Positions 22,097 to 32,058 of a stretch of DNA of 64,000 nucleotides are shown piece after piece; within the stretch, counting starts at the first letter, position 1, and each line of letters starts with the position of its first letter. The DNA is from Pachyseris speciosa. Lineage: Eukaryota; Cnidaria; Anthozoa; Scleractinia; Pachyseridae. The notes under the pieces are model-generated. The model searched no databases, was not told the origin of the DNA, and was given only the letters and a program-made list of their open reading frames with translations. Where the stretch lies: contig JAEMWC010000005.1 of NCBI GenBank assembly GCA_016490735.1, positions 2,547,501-2,611,500 on the forward strand, given 5' to 3'. The translations under genes were made by a program, and so were the position numbers.

Positions 22097-24814
22097 AAAA
22101 CAAAAATTTTAAAAACTATGAATTAAATAAGAAAGATAAAATGGGATAGGAAAGAATACTAGGGCTGGCGAATGGTTAATCTGAGACTGTGCAAGACAGC
22201 GAGACTTATATATTTTCTGTGAGACTGAGACTTTCTTAGCCTTGCAATAGAAATCAACACTCAGAGATGATGTTGAAAAAAAATTGAGTCAGCAAGACCT
22301 GTGAAATAAATTGAAAAATCACATTTTTTGAAGAACCATTTGTCACCCCTAATACTACGGAGAGAGATTCTGCTACTGTATATAATTGAAAACTATTGAC
22401 AATATACAATTTAAAAACCGCTAAGAGGATACATTAATTCAATACACCCAGGTAATACACTTAAATGACACAGAAGAATAACGTCACATGACATGTACGA
22501 TGGAGCTGAGGCATTCAAACCAGCTTTTCTCATTTTTGAGTATAATTAATAATGCACACTCTGCTTTATAAAGTTATTCCGGCGAAAGGCTAATGAAATA
22601 TTAATTTCATGTTATGAAGCTCAAAATAAAAGTTAGAGCAGTTTCAAGCAGCTGGTGAAACAACAGCATAGGAAAGGCTTTATAATTTAAACATGGTATG
22701 ATGATGAAGTTACTTTATCATTATTGGTAAATGGTCTGTGGAAAAATCTGAATACAATATTTTGTTTATTTTAGCCCCTAGACATGAGAACATATGCAAA
22801 GCAAATTGAACAGAAGGCTGGATAAAAAATTAATCTTAATGTTTTGAAATAATTGCTAGTTATTGCTAGCAAAAAGGCTACACTTGACTAAAAACTTAAC
22901 ATTCTTTGGCAATGTTCATTTGATTTGTTTATATCAATTCACTTTTATCTCCATCTCATTAGAATTTCAGCTGTCATTTGCTCTTAAAAAGAGTAGCAAC
23001 ATGCAATAAACAAATTCAAATAGAAAGCTACTTTAAAGTCTAATATTTGCCGACACATGGCAAAATATCTACATGTATGAGAAAAAATTTGCATATATAC
23101 ATATAAAGCCCAACTAATGTCTTAATCGACAGGACCCCAGCAAAAAATTTTCTAAAATATTATAACACTCCATTTTTTTTACAGTAAACAAAATTTCGAA
23201 ACCAGCGTAACAATGGTAAGATAATCCAAAAAAGTAAGTTTATTCAAAAAATAAAAGTCGAGGTTTTATTTTGCACGCCAATATTAAGCTTAGTGTTTAA
23301 GCTTACATCTACACTCGTGAATGTTTTCCATGTTTAAGCCAAAAATATTGCTGGTACTTAATTTGGTTTTCTTTTACTTTACTTTTTAGATAAGATCTTT
23401 CTAGCATCTTATAGATTTCACGGTACGTATAAATATCAATGAAGGCATTCTCAATCCATGAACTTGACAAGGTCGATAGCACGGCGACAAGATGGCACGA
23501 GAAAAATTCGTCCAACTTTCATTTAATCTTTAGCCGTCTGTCATTACCGCACGAAAATGAAAAGATATACAGTTTCCATAATTTAAGACGAGATAAATCA
23601 ACGCATTAAATGTTACGAAAAGCATACCGACAATAAAAGAAAAACTTTTTTGAGCTCATGACATTCGGAAGTGAACGGGTGTGCATTTGAAAAGATCTGA
23701 TGAATTAGCATGTTTTGTAAGTTCTAATACATTGTGATTTTTATACAGTGGACAAAAGCAATAAACATTCGTGACAAATACAGACGAAACAACGCAATGA
23801 GTTCTCGTTTTGTCCTCACGACATGTCAAAAGACACAGCTAGACACTAGCAACCAGTGACAGCGCTGAGCGCAGATCTCTAACTATACGCAGCACAGTAA
23901 TCGATATCTTCGACCGCATACTTCACACTATTTTCTACAAACTTTGTAAAAACAGAAATGTTTAAGCTTACGGATTAAAATCTTCGCCACGCATCTAGGG
24001 TCCTGACCTAAGTTCTTATACCTCAAGACGTGAAAGCCGAGAAATTATCAATACACGCAACAAGCTCACAGTCTGAAACGACAATTAGTTTGGCAACAAA
24101 TAATACACAAAACATGGCACCTTTCTAAAGGACTTAACCCTTGAAAACTAGCCCTTTCATGTTCTTTTATTTTTCTTCCAGTGTAACAAAATAAAACATT
24201 TCGTTCCTTACGATGCTTTTTTACGCTTACCTGGTAATAACGTTTCAAGTGCTTGACAAGCGTGTCCAAATTCTGCATCCTCAAATTTACGTCTCCGTAA
24301 ACATTTTGATGGATTCGAGTCAAAGTGAAGTAAGTTGGGTCTCTGCGAACCAGAAACAATAAATATACAGGCGATCCCTTCGTACAGTACAGTTCCTCAA
24401 GAGGGCATTTAATGACTTGGCATAGTAAAAATTGAGAAATTGGCCTCCTACGGTATAGTACTCATGCAATGTGAGTTTCTTAATCGACGCGCAGTTTTGC
24501 GGGAGAACGCAAAACTTTGATGTGTTGTAATACTTACATATCCAGCATAATTTCGTTGAGAAAGACGCCATCCGCCAAATCCGTTACGGATTCGATCAAA
24601 GCACTTGTCTTGAAAGTGTTATTAGCCTAAGAAACGAGAAAACAGTTAGCAAAGACGGATTTGTGCAATGGTTAGGTTAGTTCGAGGTTTACCACACTTC
24701 ATCAACATTGTTTGCAAACACTGATCGCATGAAACACACTGTGCGATCTGCTTTAGGCGCAAACCTTACCCAGACGACAAGTGGACTATGAAGAAATCCT
24801 TGAGCAGTAGCCAT
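5818..24814 (-). CDS. CCDC88: CCDC88/Girdin-family protein, N-terminal 14 exons (3' end outside window)
   Basis: Coding exons, in minus-strand order: 24770-24814, 24538-24626, 24231-24342, 14086-14155, 13221-13279, 12848-12996, 11479-11554, 11301-11351, 10489-10601, 9431-9512, 9133-9186, 8044-8130, 6449-6539, 5818-5985. All junctions are GT-AG and the frame stays open for about 415 codons. Residues 1-175 form the HOOK-type N-terminal domain ([46 protein letters not shown]). A proline/serine linker (FSPPLSPP) at about 220-235 leads into the long coiled coil ([39 protein letters not shown]). Family members (Girdin, Daple, fly Girdin) are cytoplasmic scaffolds linking G proteins and receptors to actin and trafficking. 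The remaining coiled coil and the Galpha-binding tail lie left of position 1. The start ATG at 24812-24814 gives a shorter leader than vertebrate Girdin. The last donor (A|GTGTGC at 5818) is weak and lies inside a PLE target duplication. Family assignment rests on remembered homologues. Confidence 0.9.
6801..7125. mobile_element. MITE with TTA target duplication (PIF/Harbinger-like)
   Basis: Terminal inverted repeats begin AGCCGTGGCTACACGAGC on the left. The right end is the complement of AGCCGCGGCTACACGAGC. TTA flanks both sides (6798-6800, 7126-7128). The interior contains further GCGATTTTTT-type inverted blocks and no coding capacity. A 3-bp TWA duplication is the hallmark of PIF/Harbinger elements; superfamily is inferred from that alone. 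It lies in CCDC88 intron 12. Confidence 0.75.
7866..7990. mobile_element. Foldback MITE, copy 1 (truncated at one end)
   Basis: The two arms, centred near 7930, pair through ATCCTTGGTTCAATTTTTAC and its complement. The same sequence recurs in more complete form at 17901-18024, which defines it as a family. It has no coding potential. It lies in CCDC88 intron 12. Confidence 0.65.
8441..8958. mobile_element. Nested foldback elements in CCDC88 intron 11
   Basis: Outer ends read AGAGTAGAGC (8441) and GCTCTACTCT (8958). An inner inverted pair (GAGCGGTTTTCAATTGAGTG at 8447 against the complement ending at 8729) lies within. The interior repeats a GTGATTGG / CCAATGAGAAGCAAAAC module at least three times on alternating strands. 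The layout suggests one MITE duplicated or inserted in another. No coding sequence is seen. Confidence 0.6.
11821..12091. repeat. 46-bp tandem repeat, six copies
   Basis: Units begin at 11821, 11867, 11913, 11959, 12005 and 12051. Each reads acaactactgaacagcaaaa followed by a block ending in taagcacactta, with only one or two changes between units. The near identity of the copies indicates recent amplification. It lies in CCDC88 intron 6. The repeats are contiguous with no spacers, so it is a minisatellite and not a CRISPR. Confidence 0.95.
12290..12555. mobile_element. Foldback MITE in CCDC88 intron 6
   Basis: Two arms of about 105 bp, 12290-12400 and 12450-12555, are near-perfect reverse complements. 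The left arm opens TAGTCTAGTTTCGAGTTCGC and the right arm closes with its complement. A short unpaired centre separates them. No clear target duplication and no coding sequence are visible. Confidence 0.8.
14527..14866 (+). repeat. Unclassified dispersed repeat, copy 1
   Basis: This begins aatggggttaaatgc, passes through GTTAACGACTAGGAGCAAG and ends CACCCAACCTCCACTTGCAA. A second copy with the same two ends lies in the same orientation at 36676-37205, where the middle is about 190 bp longer and different. It has no inverted ends, so it may be a non-autonomous retroelement. I see neither a tRNA promoter nor a poly-A tail. It lies in CCDC88 intron 3. Confidence 0.75.
16334..16668 (+). mobile_element. 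TTAA-associated MITE, copy 1 (right end lost)
   Basis: It starts TTAA-AGGAGTACTGTCACC and matches the complete element at 44484-44848 over its length (shared CTACAGAATCAGCAAGATGA and AGCAGGGAGAG). The right terminal repeat has decayed or been lost after 16668. It lies in CCDC88 intron 3. Confidence 0.7.
16742..17593 (+). pseudogene. Possible decayed gene fragment, plus strand, unidentified
   Basis: Two stretches read like real protein. The first, about 16795-16976, includes [18 protein letters not shown]. The second, after a plausible acceptor (ttaaacag at 17407-17414), includes [20 protein letters not shown] and closes DFFK-stop at 17589-17591. Between them, frames are broken and a hAT-like MITE has landed (17004-17100). 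I do not recognise the family. It lies antisense within CCDC88 intron 3, so it may be a degraded insertion rather than a nested gene. Low confidence. Confidence 0.3.
17004..17100. mobile_element. hAT-like MITE with 8-bp target duplication
   Basis: This is a 97-bp near-perfect palindrome, AGCCTGCGAACG...CGTTCGCAGGCT, around a CTCTCGGGCGGAG-type centre. It is flanked on both sides by AGCTTGTT (16996-17003 and 17101-17108). An exact 8-bp duplication indicates hAT-type transposition. It has no coding capacity. Confidence 0.85.
17746..17866. repeat. Imperfect foldback repeat
   Basis: GGCCGCTCGGAGATATGAAA on the left pairs imperfectly with the complement of CGTATCTCTGCGCAGCC on the right. AATTTCTCTT / AAGAGAAATT blocks also pair. 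No target duplication is evident. Probably a small MITE. Confidence 0.5.
17901..18024. mobile_element. Foldback MITE, copy 2 (complete palindrome)
   Basis: The ends TGTGGTTCAATTTTGTCCTT and AATTGAACCACA pair. Nearly the entire 124 bp folds back on itself around TCATTATCATACATTA. The same core occurs at 7866-7990. No coding capacity. Confidence 0.8.
18025..19610. other. Intronic sequence without recognisable feature
   Basis: AT-rich CCDC88 intron 3 sequence. I see no gene, structural RNA or clear transposon. Open frames are short and show no family signature. Confidence 0.5.
20172..21161 (+). mobile_element. Second Penelope-like element fragment, flanked by inverted repeats
   Basis: Plus-strand coding remnants give the RT thumb ([29 protein letters not shown]) near 20300-20400, then after frameshifts the linker and GIY-YIG core ([20 protein letters not shown] at about 20600-20660). 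The fragment is bounded by about 90-bp inverted repeats: 20172-20270 and 21073-21161 pair through GATAGCTGAGTTAATCTTTT. It differs in sequence from the PLE at 161-5811, so it is a separate subfamily. The catalytic RT core is missing. Confidence 0.82.
21179..21549. mobile_element. MITE with TTA target duplication, related to the one at 6801
   Basis: The ends are AGCCCCATTTACACGAGC and its exact complement. TTA lies on both sides (21176-21178, 21550-21552). The interior repeats TTTTCCTTGACAAG blocks on both strands. The terminal pattern AGCC-N6-TACACGAGC followed by A/G-rich ATTTTT is shared with the element at 6801-7125. Confidence 0.8.
22049..22096. repeat. (AAT)n microsatellite
   Basis: About 15 uninterrupted AAT units in CCDC88 intron 3. 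Confidence 0.95.
22100..24230. other. Intronic sequence without recognisable feature
   Basis: This is the 5' part of CCDC88 intron 3. It is AT-rich. A 68-codon minus-strand open frame at 23309-23515 has no family signature and no supporting splice context. I see no element ends. Confidence 0.5.
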
Positions 24815-25725
24815 GCTCTCAAAAACGTTCAAACGGCAAACGAGTCTTTAAGAAATAACGGTGATAATAAAGCTATCCACCGGTGATGAACGTTCGTCAC
24901 CACATTGAATGTTCATACAAGCCGAGCGATCAAAATATCACTTTACTGATCGCGAAACCTTCCTTTAAGAAATACCAGTGCTATCGGAAACTCCAATGAT
25001 ACTCTGCAAACGCTTTTGAAGATATCCCACACGACGAAGCACGATATATTTTTGCGTTTCTTTCACAAAACATTCAATTTTATGTTAGCGCGCCAGTGAC
25101 TGAACAACGACAATGTTCTCCCCGCAGGGGTGGAGTTTCACTTTGTCACTATTCGGAGTTTATGGCGGATGTTACTTTCTGCAAATTTCCTTCTATTTTC
25201 CTGATTAATTACATTAAGGCAGTTTATGTTTCACTCTTAGAACGCAATTTTTCAACCATCTGTGATCTACGATTAATCGACGAAAATTTCTTATTCCCTA
25301 GTCCTCCCTACTGGGGTGATCTTGACTTCAATTATGCAGAATGCTGTTTGCGTTACAGTTAGCTTTTGATTGGCAGGCGATACCAATGCTTATTCAAATA
25401 TTGTTCTCATCAAGCAAATTTCTCGCTGCCAACAAAAACAATATAAGGTCCTCGTTTGTTTCAAAATAGCCACGGTTACTGTTGTTTAAGCTAATTCAGG
25501 AAACCGGTAAGAGGTCATCGCATTCCGAAGTGGTGAGGTAGTTCAACTTCCGCCCAATTTCCTTCCTTTCCCTTGCATTTTCGATCTGCATTGTAATATT
25601 TGATTGCAAACAAAAGTATCTTCATTCAGATCATTTTGTAATTACTACCTTTTAAGTAAACGAATTTTCACAAAGCGAGGCACAAAAATGGAGTGAACTG
25701 GATCAAAGGGCAGGGGTGTGGAATG
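24815..25725. other. Upstream region of CCDC88
   Basis: This should hold the CCDC88 5' UTR and promoter, since the start codon is at 24814. I could not place a TATA box, initiator or CpG-dense stretch with confidence. A plus-strand 88-codon open frame at 25096-25362 shows no domain. Confidence 0.4.
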
Positions 25726-25732
25726 GGACTAA

Positions 25733-25838
25733 GGCCCGGTTCAAACGCGCCGAATCTAATGCAAATAAGCGAAAACAATAGATTTTTCTCATTTGCATTA
25801 GATTCGGTTCATGAGAAGTTCGACGTTTGAACTGGGCC
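25733..25838. mobile_element. Small MITE with TAA target duplication (PIF/Harbinger-like)
   Basis: The ends are GGCCCGGTTCAAACG and the complement of GGCCCAGTTCAAACG, flanked by TAA at 25730-25732 and 25839-25841. The arms also pair through AATCTAATGCAAAT / ATTTGCATTAGATT. The 106 bp is noncoding. Confidence 0.85.
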
Positions 25839-26047
25839 TAACTATTGTTGAATTATTGATCAACAGAAATAAATTAGATATCGCGATATTGCTATCAACT
25901 GAATGAAGCTAGAAAAGATAAATTTTATTGTCCAATCACCGCGACACCGGATATCTTATAATTGGGCGCGAACAAACAAATATAATTAGTTAAAGCACCT
26001 CCGATCGTCTTTTCTGTGTCGACCAATTATTCGTTGCATCGACTATT

Positions 26048-26464
26048 TTATAAATCAATATAAGATTTTTGCGGTAGATGAGTTAAGACACGTCTTTTAA
26101 AAGGATTTCCTTCAAAACGTTTAAGACAGTAACTATATCTGCTGGGACAGGGTTTTCTTACAATTGAAAATTTGCCAGCACTAAAACGGCAGGGTCCGAT
26201 ATAATTGTATATTGCGTGTTCAGATGCATGGAAAATGTGATGTACTTTAACAAAAAAAACGGGACCATCCTTGCCAAAAGGTTGAATGTAACTACATCCC
26301 TGAAATGAATCGTCGGTCGTTGTGCAGCATGACTGGACTACATTATTAAATCCAATTTTCGTGGAACTGATGCAGAGCAAAATTGTTACCAAAAGTATTC
26401 GGAACTGAAATTGGGCGTGACAGATGATCGCAGAAAGATCGTTTTCACCGGAAATCACATGCAA
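26048..26464 (-). CDS. Candidate small secreted cysteine-rich protein, unrecognised
   Basis: An uninterrupted 138-codon frame in an otherwise gene-poor, AT-rich stretch. Residues 22-38 (RILLVTILLCISSTKIG) resemble a signal peptide core. The part after it carries six cysteines (SCC, GC, PC, PC, YC), an even number expected of a disulphide-bonded secreted protein, and a basic patch (NPFKRRVL). An AATAAA signal lies on the minus strand at 25929-25924, about 120 bp after the stop. The 20 residues before the hydrophobic core make the first ATG questionable. CCCAATTTCAG just before the TTCCGAATA that opens the core is a good splice acceptor, so this could be a downstream exon. I do not recognise the family. 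Confidence 0.4.
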   Translation of the reverse strand: MHVISGENDLSAIICHAQFQFRILLVTILLCISSTKIGFNNVVQSCCTTTDDSFQGCSYIQPFGKDGPVFFVKVHHIFHASEHAIYNYIGPCRFSAGKFSIVRKPCPSRYSYCLKRFEGNPFKRRVLTHLPQKSYIDL

Positions 26465-28311
26465 ACCGAGTAACCTCTGTTACCTGTTTTTGACCATTTT
26501 CCTACTGTCAAATATCATTCCCAAAATTGATGAGCGCTGTGGATAAATTTGTTGATTTAGGAGTTAGTTGACACTCTAGAAAAAAAGGCAACATGCATTG
26601 GGCAAAAGATCACGAGGCCATATTAGGGGAAATTGCCAAAGAAGAGCGCTGCCAGTTATACTTCCCAGATGTCTCTCTAACAAGCTGGAACAGAAACAGG
26701 AAATGCGTTTTCCATAAAAGAAACTAGTTTGGTATTTCACACACTTTTTAAATAGAAAAATTACTAACTATTTCCGCTGATCCGTCTCGCAAAAAAAATT
26801 CTTGCACCTGCCCACTCACCCACATCTCTTAAAAAATGAAAAGGCCCGTTCGTAATGAATTACTGTACCAACCATTAACTTTAGAATAAAACATCGCATG
26901 CACAACTAAAACTTTTTAACCTTTGTCTGTCCTTTGCCGTAACAAATACTCAGAAATTTATTCCTGAAAGATATTTCCTTCTTCTCTCTCTCTTCTTTAT
27001 CTTATCACGGGAAACTACATGAGTTTGTATCTAAGAAATGGGCTCAGGCTCCTCTAATCTTGTAAAATGCTACAACTCTTCATCTGTGGCCGTAATTCAG
27101 CAAAGAGGTTAGCTCGATCTTTGCAATTTGTTTTTCAAAATTTTTAAGACTTTTCCGAATCGGAGCATGATGCTTTAATAACCTTGAGGAGAGGTGCATG
27201 ATAATGGAATAAGGGACGTAGGGCTTCCCTTGTCAAGAATGAGTATTACTTAATTTAAATAAATGGAAAGACACAGCTGTAAAATTCGTTTTAATAATTG
27301 CTTCGTCTGCATAACGTAACTAACGTATTTTATTTCGTATTTCATTTTCTTTTAATTTGGTCAGATTTGTTTTTATTGTTCTAGACCTTTAGTTTGATGG
27401 AGCTAGCGTCTGGCATAATCATACGCCAGTCTTTAAAAAAATCACTCTATAATCCTGTGGCTAAGCGGATTGATAACTAAGTCAAGGATCGGAAATATGA
27501 TCTATTTGTTATACGCGAAAAATGTAGAAATTATGTATTTAAAAGGGTTAAAACAGAGCAGCTCATCACTTGAACGCTGTGGCCGCTAATATAAGATAAA
27601 GATGTCTGCACTGTGGGTGTGGTAACTTGTTAAGGTCGACTAAAACAAGTCGACATGACGAGGAGAGGCTAAGGGACGGACCATTAGAAAAGTTATGGGG
27701 GGGAGGGGGGAGTACAAAAAACTGAATATTCATAAAAGGGTAAATTAAGTGAAGAAGAGGGAAAGGTTAACGAAAAAAATTCATGCGGCTCGAGTTCTGA
27801 TGATCCGTCCCTAAAGGAGAAGCCTTTCCAATTTCCGTGTTGAGTTACTTCGCCCGGCAGTTTTTTCCCTCCACTCTGAACCGTAGAAAAAATATTTCAC
27901 CGCCAGAAATGAGCTTTCTCATGAGCCGGCGCCCAAAGCAAAATTGTATTTCCGGTACAGGGCGATTTCTAGAAACTTTCTTGGTTAGGTCGAGCCCATA
28001 AAGGAAAGATATCGTACTAAGACTTCCTGTTGTACTTTGTTTTAAGATCCCGAGTTCTCCGACTGCTCGGCTACAAATTTAAGACTGTCAGTGAAAAAGA
28101 GCAGCGACTAATTTCTGATTTTAGCATATACTCTCAAACCTGACGCAAGCCATTCTCCACGTTTTGTAATCTCTCGGCCATTTTCCATCAAATTCTGGCG
28201 ATGTCTAAAAATGTTTTCCTTTACCTGAGCAAGTTGATAAAAGCTGTTAAACTTTATAGCACTTACATGAATTTAATCTGCAATTTTGGGTTATCACATT
28301 AAATTCCTGTT
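26465..28311. other. Intergenic sequence without recognisable feature
   Basis: I see no conserved coding frame, RNA gene or transposon end. If the 26048-26464 frame is a terminal exon, its upstream exon and promoter would lie here. Confidence 0.4.
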
Positions 28312-28493
28312 ATCCCGCCAGCTTAAATCTGCTAGCCTGTGTTGCTGGCGGTTTTGTTGGAGAGCGCGGGAGCCAGCACCAAAGCAGCGAAAAAGAGCGG
28401 GAAAGCCGCAACAAAACAAAACTAGTCTCCTTCGCAGCCCTTTTTTGGGATGTACAAAACCGCCAGCTCCGCAGACTAAAATCTGCAAAATAT
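28312..28493. repeat. Imperfect foldback element
   Basis: Arms pair through GCTGGCGGTTTTGT on the left and the complement of ACAAAACCGCCAGC on the right, with AAATCTGC / GCAGATTT further out. The centre is GC-rich (GAGCGCGGGAGCCAGCACC). Probably an old MITE. Confidence 0.5.
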
Positions 28494-29119
28494 AGCCTGG
28501 TCAAAGTGGATCAAAGTGGTTAAACTGTATGAGCATCTTTGTGCGTCTCTTCTTCAAAGAACCTCATAAAGTGAAGTGTTCCTCGGGAAGTTGCAATCGA
28601 ATTAAATGTCCGCAAGCAAAAATGATATCCATAAATATTGACGAACTCAACCACAAAACAACAAAATGTGGAATCTAATTACGGACTCTTATGTTTTCCT
28701 TCCTGTTGAAATCAGTAAAACGGAGCTTTCTCGTACTATTGCCAAAAGAATTTAACGAGAATGACCTCGGGCACAAATTTATACTACCGGCCGAGTCGCG
28801 AACAGATTATCCGTCTAGAAGAGATAACTTGTCTGAAACCATAATGAGAATATATATAAATGTTGATTTGTTTTTTGTGCAATGATGGTAGGCAAGACCG
28901 CCAAGCTAGACTCAAAGAAAAGCCGATTCCTGTGTTAGTGGAACGCAGTTTAACAAGTTTAAACATGCTCGTGTGTCTAAATAACACAGGGACAAGGGGG
29001 CACACACCCCTGTAGATGTTATGTTTGTCGCGCCATTTGGTACCATTGTAAGAGATTAATTTCTCAAATAACCACAGGAGGCCCACATAATCTGTTCGCG
29101 TTTAGCCTTTGTTATTTTA

Positions 29120-30506
29120 TGGCAAATGTATGGGAAAAAGAAAAAGAAAAAAATAACACTTTGGTTACGTTCGCCTCCCTCTTATTTCGTGTTCATCAAA
29201 AGGTACGGTAAGATAGATAAAAGATAAGAACTTTATTTTATCACGCTAGCCCATTCAACAATGTAAAAAACAATAGCTGGTTAAAAATATCCTAAATAAA
29301 CTAACAACCGACATTAAAACTATTCGTGCATTTAATATTACCCTAGGTATAGTAATTAAAATATACCAAATATAGTAACAACCATGACCAAAGCTATTCA
29401 TTAAAGCTATTCGGTATTAGACTCTAGATGCATGTACATTTATCGGCTCATCAAAAGAATTGCTTGTCATCTCGTGAGCCTATAAATAAGGAATAGATGC
29501 CCTGACAGAACTTGCTAGTTACATGAAAGTAAGATAGGAATATCGAATACCACGCTTATGCCGCCATGTTTTATTTTTCTTTGGGGGTTTGGGGGGGGGG
29601 GGGGGGGATCTTAACCGGCCATTGTTTTAAAATTGACCGCTGATTGTCGCAGTAATGGCACACCTGCATTTATTACTGAAAATTTAAAACCCAATGCCAT
29701 AAAATCAATAACATGTGCGTCTCGAAAGGATTGTCCGGTCCTAAAACCGGACAGATTAAGGGTTAAGTTCTTGAAAGGATTACTTTAGCCGCTGATTGGT
29801 ATCTGCATGAGTCGTCTCAATAAAATATGTATGGGAAAAATAAAAATAACAAAGAAACACCTCTGTTACGTTCGCCTCCCTCTTATTTTGTGTACATTAA
29901 AAGGTACGGTAAGATAGATAAAAGATAAGAACTTTATTTTATCACGCTAGGCTATTCAACAATGTAAAACAACAATAGCTGGTTTCCAGTAGGGGCGTGA
30001 GCTAAGTATAAAAATTAAAAATATCCTAAATATACTAACAACCGACATTAAAACTATTCGTGCATTTAATATAAACCTAGGTATAATAATTAAAATATAC
30101 TAAATATAGTAAGAACCATGATTAAAGCTATTCATTAAAGCTATTCGGTATTAGACTCTAGATGCATGCACATTTATCGGCTCATCAAAAGAATTGCTTG
30201 TCATCCCGTGAGGCTATAAATAAGGAATACATCCCCTACCAGAACTTGCTAGTTACGTGAAAATAAGATAGGAATATCGAATACCACGCTTATGCCGCCA
30301 TGTTTTTTTTTCTTTGGGGGTTGGGATCTTAACCGGCCATTGTTTTAAAATTGACCGCTGATTGTCGCAGTAATGGCACTCCGGCATTTATGACTGAAAA
30401 TTTAAAACTCAGTGCCAAAAATAAAACCGGACGGATTAAGGGTTAAGGTTCTTGAAAGGATTACTTTAGCCGCTGATTGGTATCTGCTTGAGTCGTCTCA
30501 ATAAAA
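29120..30506. repeat. 0.7-kb tandem duplication
   Basis: 29120-29825 and 29826-30506 are two direct copies. Both start near TGTATGGGAAAAA and TTACGTTCGCCTCCCTC, and share GATAAAAGATAAGAACTTTA, ATTAGACTCTAGATGCATG and CACGCTTATGCCGCCATG. Both end GTATCTGC-TGAGTCGTCTC. Copy 1 has a run of about 18 G near 29590 that copy 2 lacks. A few small indels separate the copies. No coding frame is conserved between them. Confidence 0.9.
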
Positions 30507-31078
30507 AGTGGTAGTAGAACCTTCTGGTGGCAAAGAACCGCCACTTCCCGGCAATCGCACTGCTGAGCAGTCTACCTAGAACTGAAACCTGCGATCACGT
30601 GTTCTATTCTTTTTATTTGTATCTATTTCTCCTAAGCGCGAACAACACTGACAACAAGACGAACGAAGGTCACATTGTAGGTTACCTAGGTACTGTAGGA
30701 CTCAGCCGAAGTGCATTCTGCAGGTGTTCACGACCGGACTGATAAAACGTCTTTAAGGAAGTCTAATGTACAGCGAAACGGAGCTGACTGCTCTTGTAGA
30801 CTATAAAACAGCGAACGTCGCTACAGCAGGGTGTTAAAAGCTTCGTTCTATTAAAGGAGAAAGTGGCCTGCGACATGTCTATACCAGCCTAGACTGTATG
30901 TATGAGAGCATTCAAGGGGGATCTTATCAGAGGAATGGCGCCAAGCACTTGATGCCATAAAGAGATGAGTTCTTTAGATGTTTTCCACCTGTCTTCGGAA
31001 CAACGCCTTAGGAATGTGACAAAAGCTTTAGTTTGCAAAGGTGTGAAAAGTGATAACTCATGTCCTCTATTTACTAAT

Positions 31079-31638
31079 GTATCAGTCAATTCCAAAAGCG
31101 CCCATGCCCCCCCACCCCCCCCCCCCTCCCTCCCACGGGCAAACACCCGGGCATTTGACTTTTTTGAAAATTTTAGATCAAATGCCCCGCTGTCTTTCCA
31201 GTTTAGACTGTCAAATGCCCCACTGTAAATCTACAGCAAATCACTAGTTGCATGAGGCATTTTGACACGCTCCCCACTCATAATGAATATTTTATTCTAA
31301 AATCGCTTACCTTTTTCAAACCAAATCCAAAAAATTGTGCGTCAAAACTCTTTTTCGATGTCTTTTGTAGGCACTCCAATCTTTGAGAAAAGGCATATCA
31401 ACTGTATATTTAGTAAACAACGGAAAACCTACGCGTTATCTTGAAGTGAAGGAAGCGAAGCGGCTCTCGTGGTGAATGAATAAATATTTGCGCGCTAAAG
31501 ACGTACGAAACCCTTTAGCTGGCGACCGCCGACCAATAAATGGCCGATAGTCAAATGCCCCACCGTGCGGGACAAATTTCGGATCAAATACTCGGGGTAT
31601 GCCCGGGGGGGATGGGCGCTTTTGGAATTGACTGATAC
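31079..31638. mobile_element. MITE with about 35-bp terminal inverted repeats
   Basis: The left end GTATCAGTCAATTCCAAAAG and the right end ending CTTTTGGAATTGACTGATAC are exact complements. Both continue into C-rich or G-rich blocks. TCAAATGCCCC repeats occur on both inner flanks. The 560 bp carries no coding sequence. I could not settle the target duplication. Confidence 0.8.
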
Positions 31639-31781
31639 ATAAGCTCACGTAACTGAGTTCAAATATTATTGGCCGTGGCGGCAACTCGTATATGATAATA
31701 AATGAGTCAAGATCTACATTGAAGTGCCTATGAAATATGAAATTTCTTGTTCTAATATGATAGTTTATCATTTTTTGATTC

Positions 31782-31782
<1 letters not shown>

Positions 31783-31813
<31 letters not shown>

Positions 31814-31929
31814 TTAGAACTTATATAGCGCATTTTCCATGTGTATATGATCAAATGCGCTTTACAAGCAGATGAAATTGGAATTTGGAAATGTTGGTTT
31901 TTGTGGAGAGGGGAAAACCGGAGAACCCG

Positions 31930-31973
<44 letters not shown>

Positions 31974-32058
31974 AACCCACATATGACGTCGAGTCCGGGA
32001 ATCGAACCCGGGCCACATTGGTGGAAGGCGAGTGCTCTCACCACTACGCCATCCCTGT
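31783..32058 (-). mobile_element. tRNA-derived SINE
   Basis: On the minus strand the head at 32058 reads GGGATGGCGTAGTGGTGAG (A box) and, about 45 bp on, CCCGGGTTCGATTCCCGG (B box), as in a tRNA-like RNA polymerase III promoter. A body with TTTTCTCCGGGTTCTCCGG and AAAGCGCATTTGATCA follows. The element ends in an (ATT)n tail at 31783-31813. The head, body and short simple-repeat tail are the standard SINE layout. It would be mobilised by a partner LINE. Confidence 0.85.

Noticed and set aside
23309..23515. 68-codon minus-strand frame in CCDC88 intron 3 as an alternative exon
   Set aside because: No clear splice sites at its edges and no match to the HOOK domain, which is already complete without it.
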